Shown in pieces: positions 42,924-51,979 of a stretch of 64,000 nt of DNA. The stretch is taken from NCBI RefSeq assembly GCF_042662125.1, contig NZ_JBHSXL010000003.1, forward strand, positions 248,001 through 312,000, in the 5' to 3' direction. The position numbers and the translations under genes are program-made. Every line of letters begins with the position of its first letter. Position 1 is the first letter of the stretch. Below the pieces are notes generated by a model, which saw only the letters and a program-made list of their open reading frames with translations, was not told the origin of the DNA and did no database searches. Source of the DNA: Halopenitus salinus. Its GTDB lineage: Archaea; Halobacteriota; Halobacteria; Halobacteriales; Haloferacaceae.

Positions 42924-43134
42924 GCGCTCGACGTCTGCCGGTATTTCGATCGCCCGAATACGGGCGCATTCTCGCCGGTTTGGGTCCGTTTCCGCCACGC
43001 TGGGGCATCGTGTCTGTTCAGTTCCGTCTCGATCCTAATACCGGCCGGCGAGAGCGTGATCGACGCGACCGCGGTCGGGGCAGTATTCGTCGGACATCCG
43101 AAGGGCTAACCGCGGCGAACACCGGATCCGGAAC

Positions 43135-44556
43135 ATGGGTCTGTTCGACAAGCTGCGCGGTGGCTCCGATGACCGGGTCGTCTTCTTGGGGATCGACGGC
43201 GTTCCCCACGACCTGGTCGAGGAGCATCCTGACGTCTTCGAGAACCTGCACGCGATCGCCGAGGAGGGAGCCGGCGGCCGGATCGAGAGCATCGTCCCGC
43301 CGGAATCGAGCGCGTGTTGGCCGGGACTCACCACCGGCCAGAATCCCGGAAAGACCGGCGTATACGGGTTTCAAGACCGCGAGAGCGACTCCTACGAGAC
43401 GTACGTCCCGATGGGGAGCCACGTTCGAGCGACCAGGCTCTGGGACCTCGTCACCGAGGACGGCCGCGACGCGACCGTCCTCAACGTTCCCGTCACGTTC
43501 CCGCCCTCGAGCCGGATCCAGCGACAGGTCTCCGGATTCCTCTCGCCGTCGGTCGAGAAGGCCTCGAGCGACGACGAGGTGCGCCGGACGCTCGAGCGGT
43601 ACGACTACGCGATCGACGCCGACGCGAAGCTCGGCCACGACGACGATAAGACCGACTTCATCGAGAACGCACACGATACCCTCGACGCGCGCACGGACGT
43701 CTTCCGTCACTACGTCGACGAGGACGACTGGGACCTGTTCTTCGGCGTGTACATGACCTCCGACCGCGTCAACCACTTCCTGTTCGGCGACTACGCGACG
43801 GACGGCGAGTACGCCGAGGAGTTCCTCGAGTTCTACCGCGAGCTCGACGCCGCGATCGGCGAGATCCGCGAGCGCCTGGACGACGACACCGAACTCGTGG
43901 TCGCCTCCGATCACGGCTTTACGCACCTCGAGTACGAGGTCGACCTCAACCGCTGGCTCGAGGAGGCGGGCTGGTTGACCTACGACGCGGCGGAATCGGG
44001 CGATGGCGGTGAGGACGGCGTCGCCGCCGCGGCCGACGACGACGGGAGTGACGACGACGCCCCCGACTCCCTCGAGGACATCGCCGACGACGCCCGGGCC
44101 TACTCGCTCATCCCCGGTCGTCTCTACCTCAACCTCGAGGGGCGCGAGCCCCGCGGCGGCGTCCCGGAGGACGACTACGAGTCGGTCCGCGAGGAGCTGA
44201 TCGCCGACCTCGAGAGGCTCGAGGGCCCCGACGGCCGCTCCGTCTGCAAGCGGATCGTGAAGGGCGAGGACGCCTTCGCGGGCGACCACACGGAGATCGC
44301 TCCCGACCTCGTGGTCATCCCCGCCGACGGATTCGACCTGAAGGCCGGATTCGGCAGCGACAAGGACGTCTTCTCGGAGGGACCCCGAAACGGGATGCAC
44401 AAGTTCGAGAACGCGTGTCTCTACACGACCGACTCCGACGTCGAGATCGGGGACGACGTGAACCTCTTCGACATCGCCCCGACGATCCTCGACCAGCTCG
44501 ACGTCGATGCCGACCGGTCCGCGTTCGACGGCGACTCGCTCGTCGCCTCCGAGTGA
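43135..44556 (+). CDS. type I phosphodiesterase/nucleotide pyrophosphatase family protein
   Basis: This 473-residue protein belongs to the alkaline-phosphatase superfamily: VVFLGIDGVPHDLVEEHPDV gives the first metal Asp, PPESSACWPGLTTGQNPGKT the nucleophile region, and SDRVNHFLFGDYA plus VVASDHGFTHLEYEVDLNRW the second metal site. Members hydrolyse nucleotide sugars, phosphodiesters or similar substrates. An acidic insertion (residues of about 285-315) is haloarchaeal. It stands alone on the plus strand between the PP-loop gene (divergent) and the UDP-glucose dehydrogenase (convergent), within the glycan locus, so a glycan- or nucleotide-sugar-related substrate is likely but not shown. Confidence 0.88.
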   Translation: MGLFDKLRGGSDDRVVFLGIDGVPHDLVEEHPDVFENLHAIAEEGAGGRIESIVPPESSACWPGLTTGQNPGKTGVYGFQDRESDSYETYVPMGSHVRATRLWDLVTEDGRDATVLNVPVTFPPSSRIQRQVSGFLSPSVEKASSDDEVRRTLERYDYAIDADAKLGHDDDKTDFIENAHDTLDARTDVFRHYVDEDDWDLFFGVYMTSDRVNHFLFGDYATDGEYAEEFLEFYRELDAAIGEIRERLDDDTELVVASDHGFTHLEYEVDLNRWLEEAGWLTYDAAESGDGGEDGVAAAADDDGSDDDAPDSLEDIADDARAYSLIPGRLYLNLEGREPRGGVPEDDYESVREELIADLERLEGPDGRSVCKRIVKGEDAFAGDHTEIAPDLVVIPADGFDLKAGFGSDKDVFSEGPRNGMHKFENACLYTTDSDVEIGDDVNLFDIAPTILDQLDVDADRSAFDGDSLVASE

Positions 44557-44613
44557 AGACGACGGTGGGCGGACATCGAGCGCTCAACGAGCCGGTTTTC
44601 GACGCTTGACCGT

Positions 44614-46071
44614 CTACCAGGTGAGGCCCTCGTAGACGAGTCCCTCGCGGCGTTCGACGATCCGTCGACCGTCGATCACCACGGGCTCGGCCATCGCGTC
44701 GAACTCGGCGTCGAGCGCCGCGAACTCGTCCCAATCGGTCACGACGACCGCGGCCGCGGCTCCCTCGAGCGCCTCGGCGGCATCCGCGGCGTACTCGAGG
44801 TCGGGAAAGTGCTCGCGCATGGTCTCCGTCGCGACCGGGTCGTACCCGACGACATCGGCGCCGCGCTCGCGCAACCCCTCGATGACGGGGATCGCCCGGG
44901 AGTTGCGGACGTCGTCGGTGCCGGGCTTGAACGCGAGCCCGAGCACCGCGACGCGCTCGCCGTCGACGTCGACGTGTTCCTCGAGTAGCTCGAGCAGCCG
45001 CTCGGGTTGGCGGTCGTTGACCTCGACCGCGGCCTCGAGCAGCGCCGGATCGTAGCCCGCCTCGCGGGCCGCGGCGCGGATCGCATCGACGTCCTTGGGG
45101 AAGCAACTGCCACCCCATCCGACCCCCGATCGGAGGAAGCGTTCGGAGATGCGGTCGTCGAGTCCGATCGCGTCCATCACCTCGTAGGCGTCGAGGCCGA
45201 ACTCCTTGCAGACGTTCCCGAGGTCGTTGACGAGGGAGATCTTCGCGGCGAGAAACGCGTTATTCGCGTACTTGATCATCATCGCGCTCTCCGGATCGGT
45301 TCGAACGACGGGGGCGTCGGTCTCCGCGATGAGGGGTTCATAGAGCTCCTCGAGGCGCTCGAGCGCCCGATCGGTCTCCGTGCCGAGGACGAGCTTGTCC
45401 GGATCGCGGAAGTCGGCGACGGCGGTCCCCTCCCGGAGGAACTCCGGGTTGGTCGCGAGCTCGACGCCCCACCGCGAGAGTACGTCCGCGCTCGAGTCGA
45501 CTGCGTCCGTGTTCGCGTCCTCATCCGTGCCCGCACCCGTATCCAGATCCGTATCCGAATTCGCGTCCGCGTCCGGGCGCTCCCCGTCGAGACCTCTCGC
45601 GAGCGCCTCCCGAAGCTCCGCGAGCGCGGGGGGCGCGACCGTGCTCTTCACCACGACGAGGTGGCGATCCGGGCCGGAAGCTCCGTTCGTGGCGTCGCCG
45701 GACGTCTCACCTTCGGCGTCCGCAATCGCCCCGTCGTTGGCGTCGGCGATCGCCTCGCCGGTCATCTCCGTCGCGGCGGCGAGCGCCGTGAGATCGAGCG
45801 AGCCGTCCGGGTTCGACGGCGTGCCGATGGCCAGGACGGTGAGATCGGAGTCGGGTATCGCGGCGTAGGAGGTCGTGGCTGTCAGGCGGTCGCCGGCGTG
45901 TTCGGCGACGAGTTCGTCGAGGCCGGGCTCGTGGATGGGCGCCGAGCCGGCGTTCAGCCTCTCCACGATCGCCTCGTCGATGTCGATCGCCGTGACCCGG
46001 TGGCCCATGTCGGCCAGCGAGGCCGAAAGCGTCGTGCCGACGTAGCCGCTGCCGACGACGGTGACGTGCAT
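44614..46071 (-). CDS. aglM: UDP-glucose 6-dehydrogenase (AglM-like) with acidic insertions
   Basis: This 485-residue protein has HVTVVGSGYVGTTLSASLAD (NAD-binding), the central LREGTAVADFRDPDKLVLGT, and GVGWGGSCFPKDVDAIRAAA with the catalytic Cys near residue 323. FKPGTDDVRNSRAIPVIEG lies near the C-terminus. It oxidises UDP-glucose to UDP-glucuronate in two NAD steps. AglM does this for the Haloferax N-glycan, and the AglG-like enzyme at 30.9 kb could use the product. Two acidic low-complexity insertions (around residues 125-150 and 180-205) are not in the core fold. The start ATG at 46071 is directly before the Rossmann motif. Confidence 0.93.
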   Translation of the reverse strand: MHVTVVGSGYVGTTLSASLADMGHRVTAIDIDEAIVERLNAGSAPIHEPGLDELVAEHAGDRLTATTSYAAIPDSDLTVLAIGTPSNPDGSLDLTALAAATEMTGEAIADANDGAIADAEGETSGDATNGASGPDRHLVVVKSTVAPPALAELREALARGLDGERPDADANSDTDLDTGAGTDEDANTDAVDSSADVLSRWGVELATNPEFLREGTAVADFRDPDKLVLGTETDRALERLEELYEPLIAETDAPVVRTDPESAMMIKYANNAFLAAKISLVNDLGNVCKEFGLDAYEVMDAIGLDDRISERFLRSGVGWGGSCFPKDVDAIRAAAREAGYDPALLEAAVEVNDRQPERLLELLEEHVDVDGERVAVLGLAFKPGTDDVRNSRAIPVIEGLRERGADVVGYDPVATETMREHFPDLEYAADAAEALEGAAAAVVVTDWDEFAALDAEFDAMAEPVVIDGRRIVERREGLVYEGLTW

Positions 46072-46197
46072 ACCGATTCTGGCGACCGTCGGCTCAAGAG
46101 TCTTCCGTCGGGAGGCTTCGTCGTGAGGGGTCGCGCCGGGAGGAGTCCGGAATCGTCCGACACAAGGGATTTGTAGGCTGCTGTGTGAGTGTCGGGT

Positions 46198-46998
46198 ATG
46201 TCCCGGCTGCTGCCCTCCACCCCCGACGTCTCCCTCGGCGACCAGGAGCCGCGGGTCGTCGACGTCTCCGAGGAGGACGCCGACGAGCTCTTTGCCGCGC
46301 TCTCCTCGGAGACGGCCCGCTCCGTCCTCGCAACGCTCCACGAGGAGCCGGCGACGACGTCCGAACTCGCCGACGCGCTCGACACCTCGCTCCAGAACGT
46401 CCAGTACCACCTCTCGAACCTCCGGGAGGCCGACCTGGTCCGGGTCGCCGACACGGTTTACTCCGAGAAGGGTCGCGAGATGAACGTCTACGCGCCCGCG
46501 AGCGAGCCACTCGTGCTGTTCGCCGGCGAGTCGACCCGCGGCGACGGGATCAAGACCGCACTGAAACGGCTTCTCGGCGGCTACGGGATCCTCGCGCTCG
46601 CGGCGCTCGCGGTCCAGTCACTTCTGTCGGTCTCCGTCCCGGAGGGCGGGGCCGGCGCCGACGGCTACTCGGTCAGCTCGAACGGCGACGCCGGTGGCGT
46701 CGACGACGGCAACGGGGGCTCGGGCGACGCCGTCGACGTGGAGTCGATGGACGAACCGACCGCGACGGAGATGGCGGAGACGACCCCGGCGGCCGACTCG
46801 GCCGGGGCCGGCACGACGGAGACGCCCATCGTCGAGGTGACCTTCGACGGCGCGGCCGCGGAGCGCGCCGAGGCCGCCGCCGAACACGCCGTCTCGCTGC
46901 TCGAACCCGGCATCGTCTTCTTCCTCGGGGCGGCCATCGTCTTCACGCTCGCGTGGGTCTACTGGCACTACAACCTCGGCTACTTCGCCGAGTCGTGA
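46198..46998 (+). CDS. membrane-anchored winged-helix (ArsR-type) transcriptional regulator
   Basis: This 266-residue protein has an N-terminal ArsR-like winged helix: DELFAALSSETARSVLATLH, then PATTSELADALDTSLQNVQY followed by HLSNLREADLVRVADTVYSE. Two hydrophobic segments follow, at residues of about 130-145 (GILALAALAVQSLLSVS) and 240-260 (GIVFFLGAAIVFTLAWVYW), linked by an acidic, disordered region. The DNA-binding domain would be cytoplasmic and the loop outside the cell, so it may transduce an envelope signal. Haloarchaea have many such regulators, with unknown targets. It is divergent from the UDP-glucose dehydrogenase gene, with only 126 nt between. Confidence 0.85.
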   Translation: MSRLLPSTPDVSLGDQEPRVVDVSEEDADELFAALSSETARSVLATLHEEPATTSELADALDTSLQNVQYHLSNLREADLVRVADTVYSEKGREMNVYAPASEPLVLFAGESTRGDGIKTALKRLLGGYGILALAALAVQSLLSVSVPEGGAGADGYSVSSNGDAGGVDDGNGGSGDAVDVESMDEPTATEMAETTPAADSAGAGTTETPIVEVTFDGAAAERAEAAAEHAVSLLEPGIVFFLGAAIVFTLAWVYWHYNLGYFAES

Positions 46999-47057
46999 CC
47001 CGTCCGCTCTCGGGAACCACGCTCTCGGAATTCGGCTCCATCGACCGGTGAAGTATT

Positions 47058-47082
47058 TACCCGTCGGCGCCTACGACGGGTA
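47058..47082. promoter_or_regulatory. perfect inverted repeat at the suf start region (operator or hairpin)
   Basis: TACCCGTCG and CGACGGGTA are perfectly complementary arms around the 7-nt loop GCGCCTA. The repeat starts within the likely TATA box (GTATTTAC, 47053-47060) and ends 5 nt before the ATG at 47088, so a bound repressor would cover the transcription start. Confidence 0.6.
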
Positions 47083-47087
47083 GATAC

Positions 47088-48707
47088 ATGGAACCGGCTC
47101 CGTCCACGATACGGGACGACTTCCCGATACTCGAACAAACCGTCGGGGACGCTCCGCTCGTCTACCTCGACAACGGCGCGACCACGCAGACCCCGAGGCA
47201 GGTCTATGAGATCTTCGAGGAGTTCTACACGGAGTACAACGCGAACGTCCACCGCGGAATGCACGAGTTGAGCCACCGCGCGTCCGTGGCCTACGAGCAG
47301 GCCCACGATCGGTTGGCGGAGTTCGTCGGGGCGAGCGGCGGCAGAAAGGAGATGGTGTTCACGAAGAACTCCACGGAGAGCATCAACCTCGTGGCCTACG
47401 GGCTCGGCATGTCCGAGCTGGGCCCCGGCGACGAGATCGTCACCACCGAGATGGAACACCACGCGATGATGGTGACCTGGCAGCAGGTGGCCAAACGGAC
47501 CGGGGCGGAGGTGAAACACGTCCGGGTGACCGACGAGGGACGACTCGATCTCGACCATGCCGCCGAACTGATCGGCGACGACACGGCGATCGTCGCCGTC
47601 ACGCACGTCTCGAACGTCCTCGGAACGGTGAACCCGGTCGGGGAGCTCGCCGACATGGCTCACGACCACGACGCGTACATCCTCGTCGACGGGGCGCAGT
47701 CGGTTCCGACCCGACCCGTCGACGTCGAGGCGCTCGACGTCGACTTCCTCGCCTTTTCGGGCCACAAGATGGCCGGACCGACCGGGATCGGCGGGCTCTA
47801 CGGGAAGCGCCACCTGCTCGAGGAGATGGACCCGTTCCTCTTCGGCGGCGAGATGATCCAACACGTCACGCTCACGGACGCCTCCTGGAACGAGCTCCCC
47901 TGGAAGTTCGAGGCCGGCACGCCGCCGATCTGTGAGGGGATCGCGCTCGCGGCCGCGGCCGACTACCTCGACGACATCGGAATGGACGCGATCCGGAGAC
48001 ACGAAAACGAGCTCGCCCAGTACGCGCTGGAGCGTCTCGAGGCGCGCGAGAGCGTCGAGACCTACGGCCCGCCGTCGGGCGAGGAGCGCACCGGGCTCGT
48101 CTCGTTCAACGTCGACGGCATCCACGGCCACGACATGTCCTCGCTGCTCGACGACCGGGGCATCGCCGTCCGCGCCGGCAACCACTGCACGCAGCCGCTT
48201 CACGACTGGCTCCGGATCCCCGGCTCCGTCCGCGCGTCGTTTTACGTCTACAACACCGAGGCGGAGGTCGACCGGCTCCTCGAGGCGGTCGACGCCGCCG
48301 CGGACGAACTCCCCCGCCATCTCGCCTCCGATCGATACCACGATCGGATCCTCGACCACCACCGGAACCCGAGAAACGCCGGCGGGCTCGCGGACCCGAC
48401 GCTCGTCAAGTCCTCAAGGGAGACGACCTGTGGCGACGACGGCGAGTTCCACCTGGAGGTCGCCCCCGACGGCACGGTCGAGGCGATCGCCTTCGAGAGC
48501 GACAGCTGCGCCGTCAGCCAGGCCGTTGCGAGCATGCTCTCCGTCCACCTCGAGGGGCGACCGATCGAGGAGGTCGCGAACGTCGACGGGCTCGTCGTCG
48601 ACCTCCTCGAGGACACCTTCCCCGAGCTCCGGCACGACTGCGTCGTCGGCCCGGAGATGGTCATCAAGGAGGCGGCGAGACAGTACCTCGAACGAACGGT
48701 CGAGTGA
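47088..48707 (+). CDS. cysteine desulfurase (SufS type) fused to a SufU/IscU-like scaffold domain
   Basis: This 539-residue fusion has two parts. Residues of about 1-405 are a class V aminotransferase-fold cysteine desulfurase, with FLAFSGHKMAGPTGIGGLYG (PLP Lys near 226) and AVRAGNHCTQPLHDWL (catalytic Cys near 366). Residues of about 415-539 are an IscU/SufU domain starting RYHDRILDHHRNPRNAGGL, with the three conserved cysteines in TTCGDDGEF (about 447), SDSCAVSQA (about 474) and HDCVVGPEM (about 518). The enzyme takes sulfur from cysteine and could pass it to its own scaffold for iron-sulfur cluster assembly. An inverted repeat overlaps its promoter. Confidence 0.93.
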   Translation: MEPAPSTIRDDFPILEQTVGDAPLVYLDNGATTQTPRQVYEIFEEFYTEYNANVHRGMHELSHRASVAYEQAHDRLAEFVGASGGRKEMVFTKNSTESINLVAYGLGMSELGPGDEIVTTEMEHHAMMVTWQQVAKRTGAEVKHVRVTDEGRLDLDHAAELIGDDTAIVAVTHVSNVLGTVNPVGELADMAHDHDAYILVDGAQSVPTRPVDVEALDVDFLAFSGHKMAGPTGIGGLYGKRHLLEEMDPFLFGGEMIQHVTLTDASWNELPWKFEAGTPPICEGIALAAAADYLDDIGMDAIRRHENELAQYALERLEARESVETYGPPSGEERTGLVSFNVDGIHGHDMSSLLDDRGIAVRAGNHCTQPLHDWLRIPGSVRASFYVYNTEAEVDRLLEAVDAAADELPRHLASDRYHDRILDHHRNPRNAGGLADPTLVKSSRETTCGDDGEFHLEVAPDGTVEAIAFESDSCAVSQAVASMLSVHLEGRPIEEVANVDGLVVDLLEDTFPELRHDCVVGPEMVIKEAARQYLERTVE

Positions 48708-48785
48708 GGCCGGATTACAAAAACCGCGACGCGTTCCCGCGTCGCCGACGCTGTCGACGCTCCGCCGGAGCCGCCTCGGTTCCGA

Positions 48786-49211
48786 CTACTCGACGTGTGA
48801 GACGCCGTACGAGCCCCGCCCGAGCGTCACGGACTTCGTCTCGCCGCGCTGTTCCTGTCGGACCTCCGCGTCCGCGACGGCGACGTTTCGCCCGACGCGG
48901 TCCACCTCGGCCTCGACGGTGAACGGCCCGCGTCGACCCGGTCGGAGATAGTCCGTCCGCAGGTCGATGGTCGGCACGCGGGCGTCGACGGACGAGAGTA
49001 CGGCGTAGTGGCCCGCGATGTCGACGAGCGAGCTCAACACGCCGCCGTGGACGATCTCCTTGTCCTCGTTGACGAGAAACTCCTCGCGGAACGGACACTC
49101 GATGACGACGTGTCCCTCCTCGTACTCGGCGAAGGTGACGCCGAGGAACTGGTGAAACGGCGCGCTCTGTAGTATCGATTCTGCCTCCTCGCGGTCGATG
49201 TGGTCACTCAT
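48786..49211 (-). CDS. PaaI-type hotdog thioesterase
   Basis: This 141-residue protein has the hotdog thioesterase pattern. FHQFLGVTFAEYEEGHVVIE is followed by IVHGGVLSSLVDIAGHYAVL (the HGG motif with the active-site helix) and TIDLRTDYLRPGRRGPFTVE. PaaI enzymes hydrolyse acyl-CoAs, often phenylacetyl-type or hydroxylated intermediates. Its start overlaps the end of the acyl-CoA synthetase gene by 8 nt, so the two are coupled. It could rescue CoA from dead-end intermediates of that synthetase. Confidence 0.88.
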   Translation of the reverse strand: MSDHIDREEAESILQSAPFHQFLGVTFAEYEEGHVVIECPFREEFLVNEDKEIVHGGVLSSLVDIAGHYAVLSSVDARVPTIDLRTDYLRPGRRGPFTVEAEVDRVGRNVAVADAEVRQEQRGETKSVTLGRGSYGVSHVE

Positions 49212-50844
49212 TGTGGTGTGGTCTGCTGGATCGGAGTTCGCCGCCCTCGATCCGCTCGCGGGCGGCGGCCTCCAGCGCGTCTCGGTCGATCTTCCCGGTG
49301 CTCGCAAGCGGCAGCTCGTCCTCGAGGAACACCCGCCTCGGGTGGGCGTACGCGGGCCCGTTCTCGAGGGTGTACTGCTTCAGCTCCTCCTCCGTGACGT
49401 CGTCGGCGACGACGAACGCGACCGGCGCCTCGCCCTTGACCGCGTGTGGAGCGCCGACGACCGCGACGTCTCGAACCCGCTCGTGTCGCTGGAGCAGGTT
49501 CTCGACCTCGGCCGGATAGACGTTCTCGCCGCCGACGATCAACATGTCGTCGAGCCGGCCGACGATGTAGTGGTACTCCTGTTCGTCCTGATAGGCCAGG
49601 TCGTCGGTGTGGAGGAAGCGTCGGCCGTCGCGTTCGAAGTACGCTTCCGCCTCCGTGTCCGGCCGTCGGTAGTACGACCCGTTGCTCGGGGCCGCGATCA
49701 CGAGCTCGCCCGTCTCTCCGGCGGGCAACTCCTCGTTCGTCTCCGGGTCGACGATCCGGATGTCCGCGCCGGGCAACGCCAGCCCGGAGCTTCCGAGCTT
49801 GCGCGGCCCCCACCGCGGCGAGAGCGTGATCGGGCCGCCGGTCTCGGTCAGGCCGTAGGCCTCGCCCATGTCACAGGAGAAGACGTCGCGGACGTCCTCG
49901 ATGAGCGAGTTGGGGAGGCTCGCGCTCCCGGAGACCGCCCAGTCGACGCTCTCGACGTCGTGGTCGGCGAGCGCCTCCGTGGCGTTCACGAGCATCTTGT
50001 ACATCGCGGGAACGCCGCGGAGATACGTCACGTCGTGGGCGTCTATCGCCTCTATCACGTCGTGGGCGTCGAAGCCGTCCATGACGACCACGCTCCCGCC
50101 GATCGCGAGCATGGGCTTGATCGCGCCGACCATCGCGTTCTTGTGGTACAGCGGCCCGGCGACGATCGCCCGGTCGTCCTCGTCGAGGAAGTGCAGCCGA
50201 TGGATGCAGGTGATCATCCACGCACAGCCGCCGTGGGTCAACACGACGCCCTTCGGGTCGCCGGTCGATCCGCTCGTGTACGGCTGCATCGCCGGATCGT
50301 CGGGGTCGACCGGTGCGGGCTCGAGGCTCGCGTCCGCCTCCGCGAGGAGCGTCGCGAAGTCGACGACGTCGACGCCGTCGATCCCCGGCGGCTCCGGCGC
50401 GGCGACCGCCACCGTCTCGATCGCGTCGATCGCGGTCGCCGCCGCACGTATCTCGGGGAGGATCGACTCGTCGTCGCTCGTGACGACGACCGCCGCGTCG
50501 CTGTCGTCGATCACGGAGCGCATCTTCGCCGAGGTCGCCTGAACGTTCACCGGCACCGGCACCGCGCCGAGGCGGGCCGCGCCGAAGAACGCGTAGACGA
50601 ACGTGAGTTCGTTCGGGAACGAGAGCGCGACACGGTCGCCGCGCTCGACGCCGAGGTCGGCGAGCGCGTTGCCCGCCGCAGCGATGCGATCTTCGACCTC
50701 CCCGTAGGTCACCTCGTCGCCCGACTCCCCGTCGATGAGGGCGATGCGATCGGGATGGGCCGCGGCGGTCTCCTCGTGGAGCCGTCCGAGGTGGGGCTCG
50801 TCGTCCGGCCCCGGGGTGAAGTCCAGTCCGACGGTTCCGGCCAT
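49204..50844 (-). CDS. AMP-forming acyl-CoA synthetase
   Basis: This 546-residue ANL enzyme has QPYTSGSTGDPKGVVLTHGG (AMP loop), EAYGLTETGGPITLSPR, and FLHTDDLAYQDEQEYHYIVG followed by DDMLIVGGENVYPAEVENLL. The C-terminal catalytic Lys is in ELPLASTGKIDRDALEAAA. It activates a carboxylic acid as acyl-AMP and transfers it to CoA. The chain length or aromatic substrate is not evident. It lies between the thioesterase (coupled) and an alcohol dehydrogenase gene whose stop is 1 nt upstream of its start, so these three form an operon. Confidence 0.9.
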   Translation of the reverse strand: MAGTVGLDFTPGPDDEPHLGRLHEETAAAHPDRIALIDGESGDEVTYGEVEDRIAAAGNALADLGVERGDRVALSFPNELTFVYAFFGAARLGAVPVPVNVQATSAKMRSVIDDSDAAVVVTSDDESILPEIRAAATAIDAIETVAVAAPEPPGIDGVDVVDFATLLAEADASLEPAPVDPDDPAMQPYTSGSTGDPKGVVLTHGGCAWMITCIHRLHFLDEDDRAIVAGPLYHKNAMVGAIKPMLAIGGSVVVMDGFDAHDVIEAIDAHDVTYLRGVPAMYKMLVNATEALADHDVESVDWAVSGSASLPNSLIEDVRDVFSCDMGEAYGLTETGGPITLSPRWGPRKLGSSGLALPGADIRIVDPETNEELPAGETGELVIAAPSNGSYYRRPDTEAEAYFERDGRRFLHTDDLAYQDEQEYHYIVGRLDDMLIVGGENVYPAEVENLLQRHERVRDVAVVGAPHAVKGEAPVAFVVADDVTEEELKQYTLENGPAYAHPRRVFLEDELPLASTGKIDRDALEAAARERIEGGELRSSRPHHNE

Positions 50845-50845
50845 C

Positions 50846-51892
50846 TCACTGCGTGATGACGACCTTGCCGGTCAGATCGCGGTCCTCCATCGCCTCGACG
50901 CCCTCGATCGCCTCCTCGAGCGGGAGGGTTCGATCGATCGCGGGCTCGAACTCGCCGCGCCAGACGAGGTCGGCGACCGTCTCGAGCTCGTCGCGCTGCC
51001 AGCCGCGGCTCCCGAGGATCGTCTCCTCGCGGGTGAACAGATACCGGATGTCGGTCGTGGCCTTCGGCCCGGTCGTGGCGCCGCAGGTGACGATCCGGCC
51101 GCCGTTCGTGAGGCTCCGGATCGACCCCTCCCAGGTCGCCTCGCCGACGTGTTCGAAGACGATGTCGACGCCGCGTTTGTCCGTCGCGTTCCAGATCGCG
51201 CGGTCGAACTCCTCCTCCTCGTAGTTGATCACGTGGTCCGCGCCGCGCTCTCGGGCGCGTTCCGCCTTCTCCTCGGAGCTCGTGGCCGCGTACACCTCGG
51301 CTCCGAGATAATCGGCGATCTGCACGCCGGCCGTACCGAGGCCGCCGCTCGCGCCGAGCACGAGCGCCGTCTCGCCCGGATCGGCCTCCGCGCGCGAGAC
51401 GAGCATCCGCCAGGCGGTCGCGTACGCGATGGGAAGCGCCGCGGTCTCGACGAAGCCGGCGCCGTCGGGCATGTGGATCGCGTTCCTCGCGGGGGCGGCG
51501 ACGTACTCGGCCAATCCCCCCCAGTACTCCTCGCCGAGGTTGCCGTGAACGTCGTCCGAACAGCGGTTCGTCTCGCCCTTTCGACAGTACTCGCACTCGC
51601 CGCAGGTGATCCGCGGATCCACGAGCACGCGGTCGCCGGGCTCCACGTTGTCCACGCGGTCGCCGACCGCCTCGACGACGCCGGCGATGTCCCCTCCGGA
51701 GACGTGGGGCAACTCCAGGTGGGCGCCCGGGATTCCCTCTCGAACGAAGATGTCGAGGCGATTGAGCGCGCACGCCTTGACGTCGACTAGCATCTCCTCG
51801 GGTCCGATCTCCGGCACGTCGACGGTCGTGTGCTCGAGAACGTCCAACCCACCGTGCTCCTCGAAGACGACGGCGTCCATTTCGTCGGCCAT
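50846..51892 (-). CDS. zinc-dependent alcohol dehydrogenase / quinone oxidoreductase-like (MDR family)
   Basis: This 348-residue MDR enzyme has LPHVSGGDIAGVVEAVGDRV, the structural-zinc loop CGECEYCRKGETNRC, and ALVLGASGGLGTAGVQIADY as NAD(P) site. The active-site zinc Cys seen in true ADHs is replaced in the early loop (VKACALNRLDIFVREG), so it is closer to the quinone oxidoreductase/crotonyl-CoA reductase-like branch. It would reduce or oxidise a carbonyl compound linked to the neighbouring acyl-CoA synthetase. It is first in the operon of three minus-strand genes. Confidence 0.88.
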   Translation of the reverse strand: MADEMDAVVFEEHGGLDVLEHTTVDVPEIGPEEMLVDVKACALNRLDIFVREGIPGAHLELPHVSGGDIAGVVEAVGDRVDNVEPGDRVLVDPRITCGECEYCRKGETNRCSDDVHGNLGEEYWGGLAEYVAAPARNAIHMPDGAGFVETAALPIAYATAWRMLVSRAEADPGETALVLGASGGLGTAGVQIADYLGAEVYAATSSEEKAERARERGADHVINYEEEEFDRAIWNATDKRGVDIVFEHVGEATWEGSIRSLTNGGRIVTCGATTGPKATTDIRYLFTREETILGSRGWQRDELETVADLVWRGEFEPAIDRTLPLEEAIEGVEAMEDRDLTGKVVITQ

Positions 51893-51979
51893 GGACGATG
51901 GTCGTACTCCAGGGATACGGACCTTCCGCTTCTTGCAACTTCGGCCGGCTGTTTCCGGTCGGTGTGAGTCGCCGAGGGC

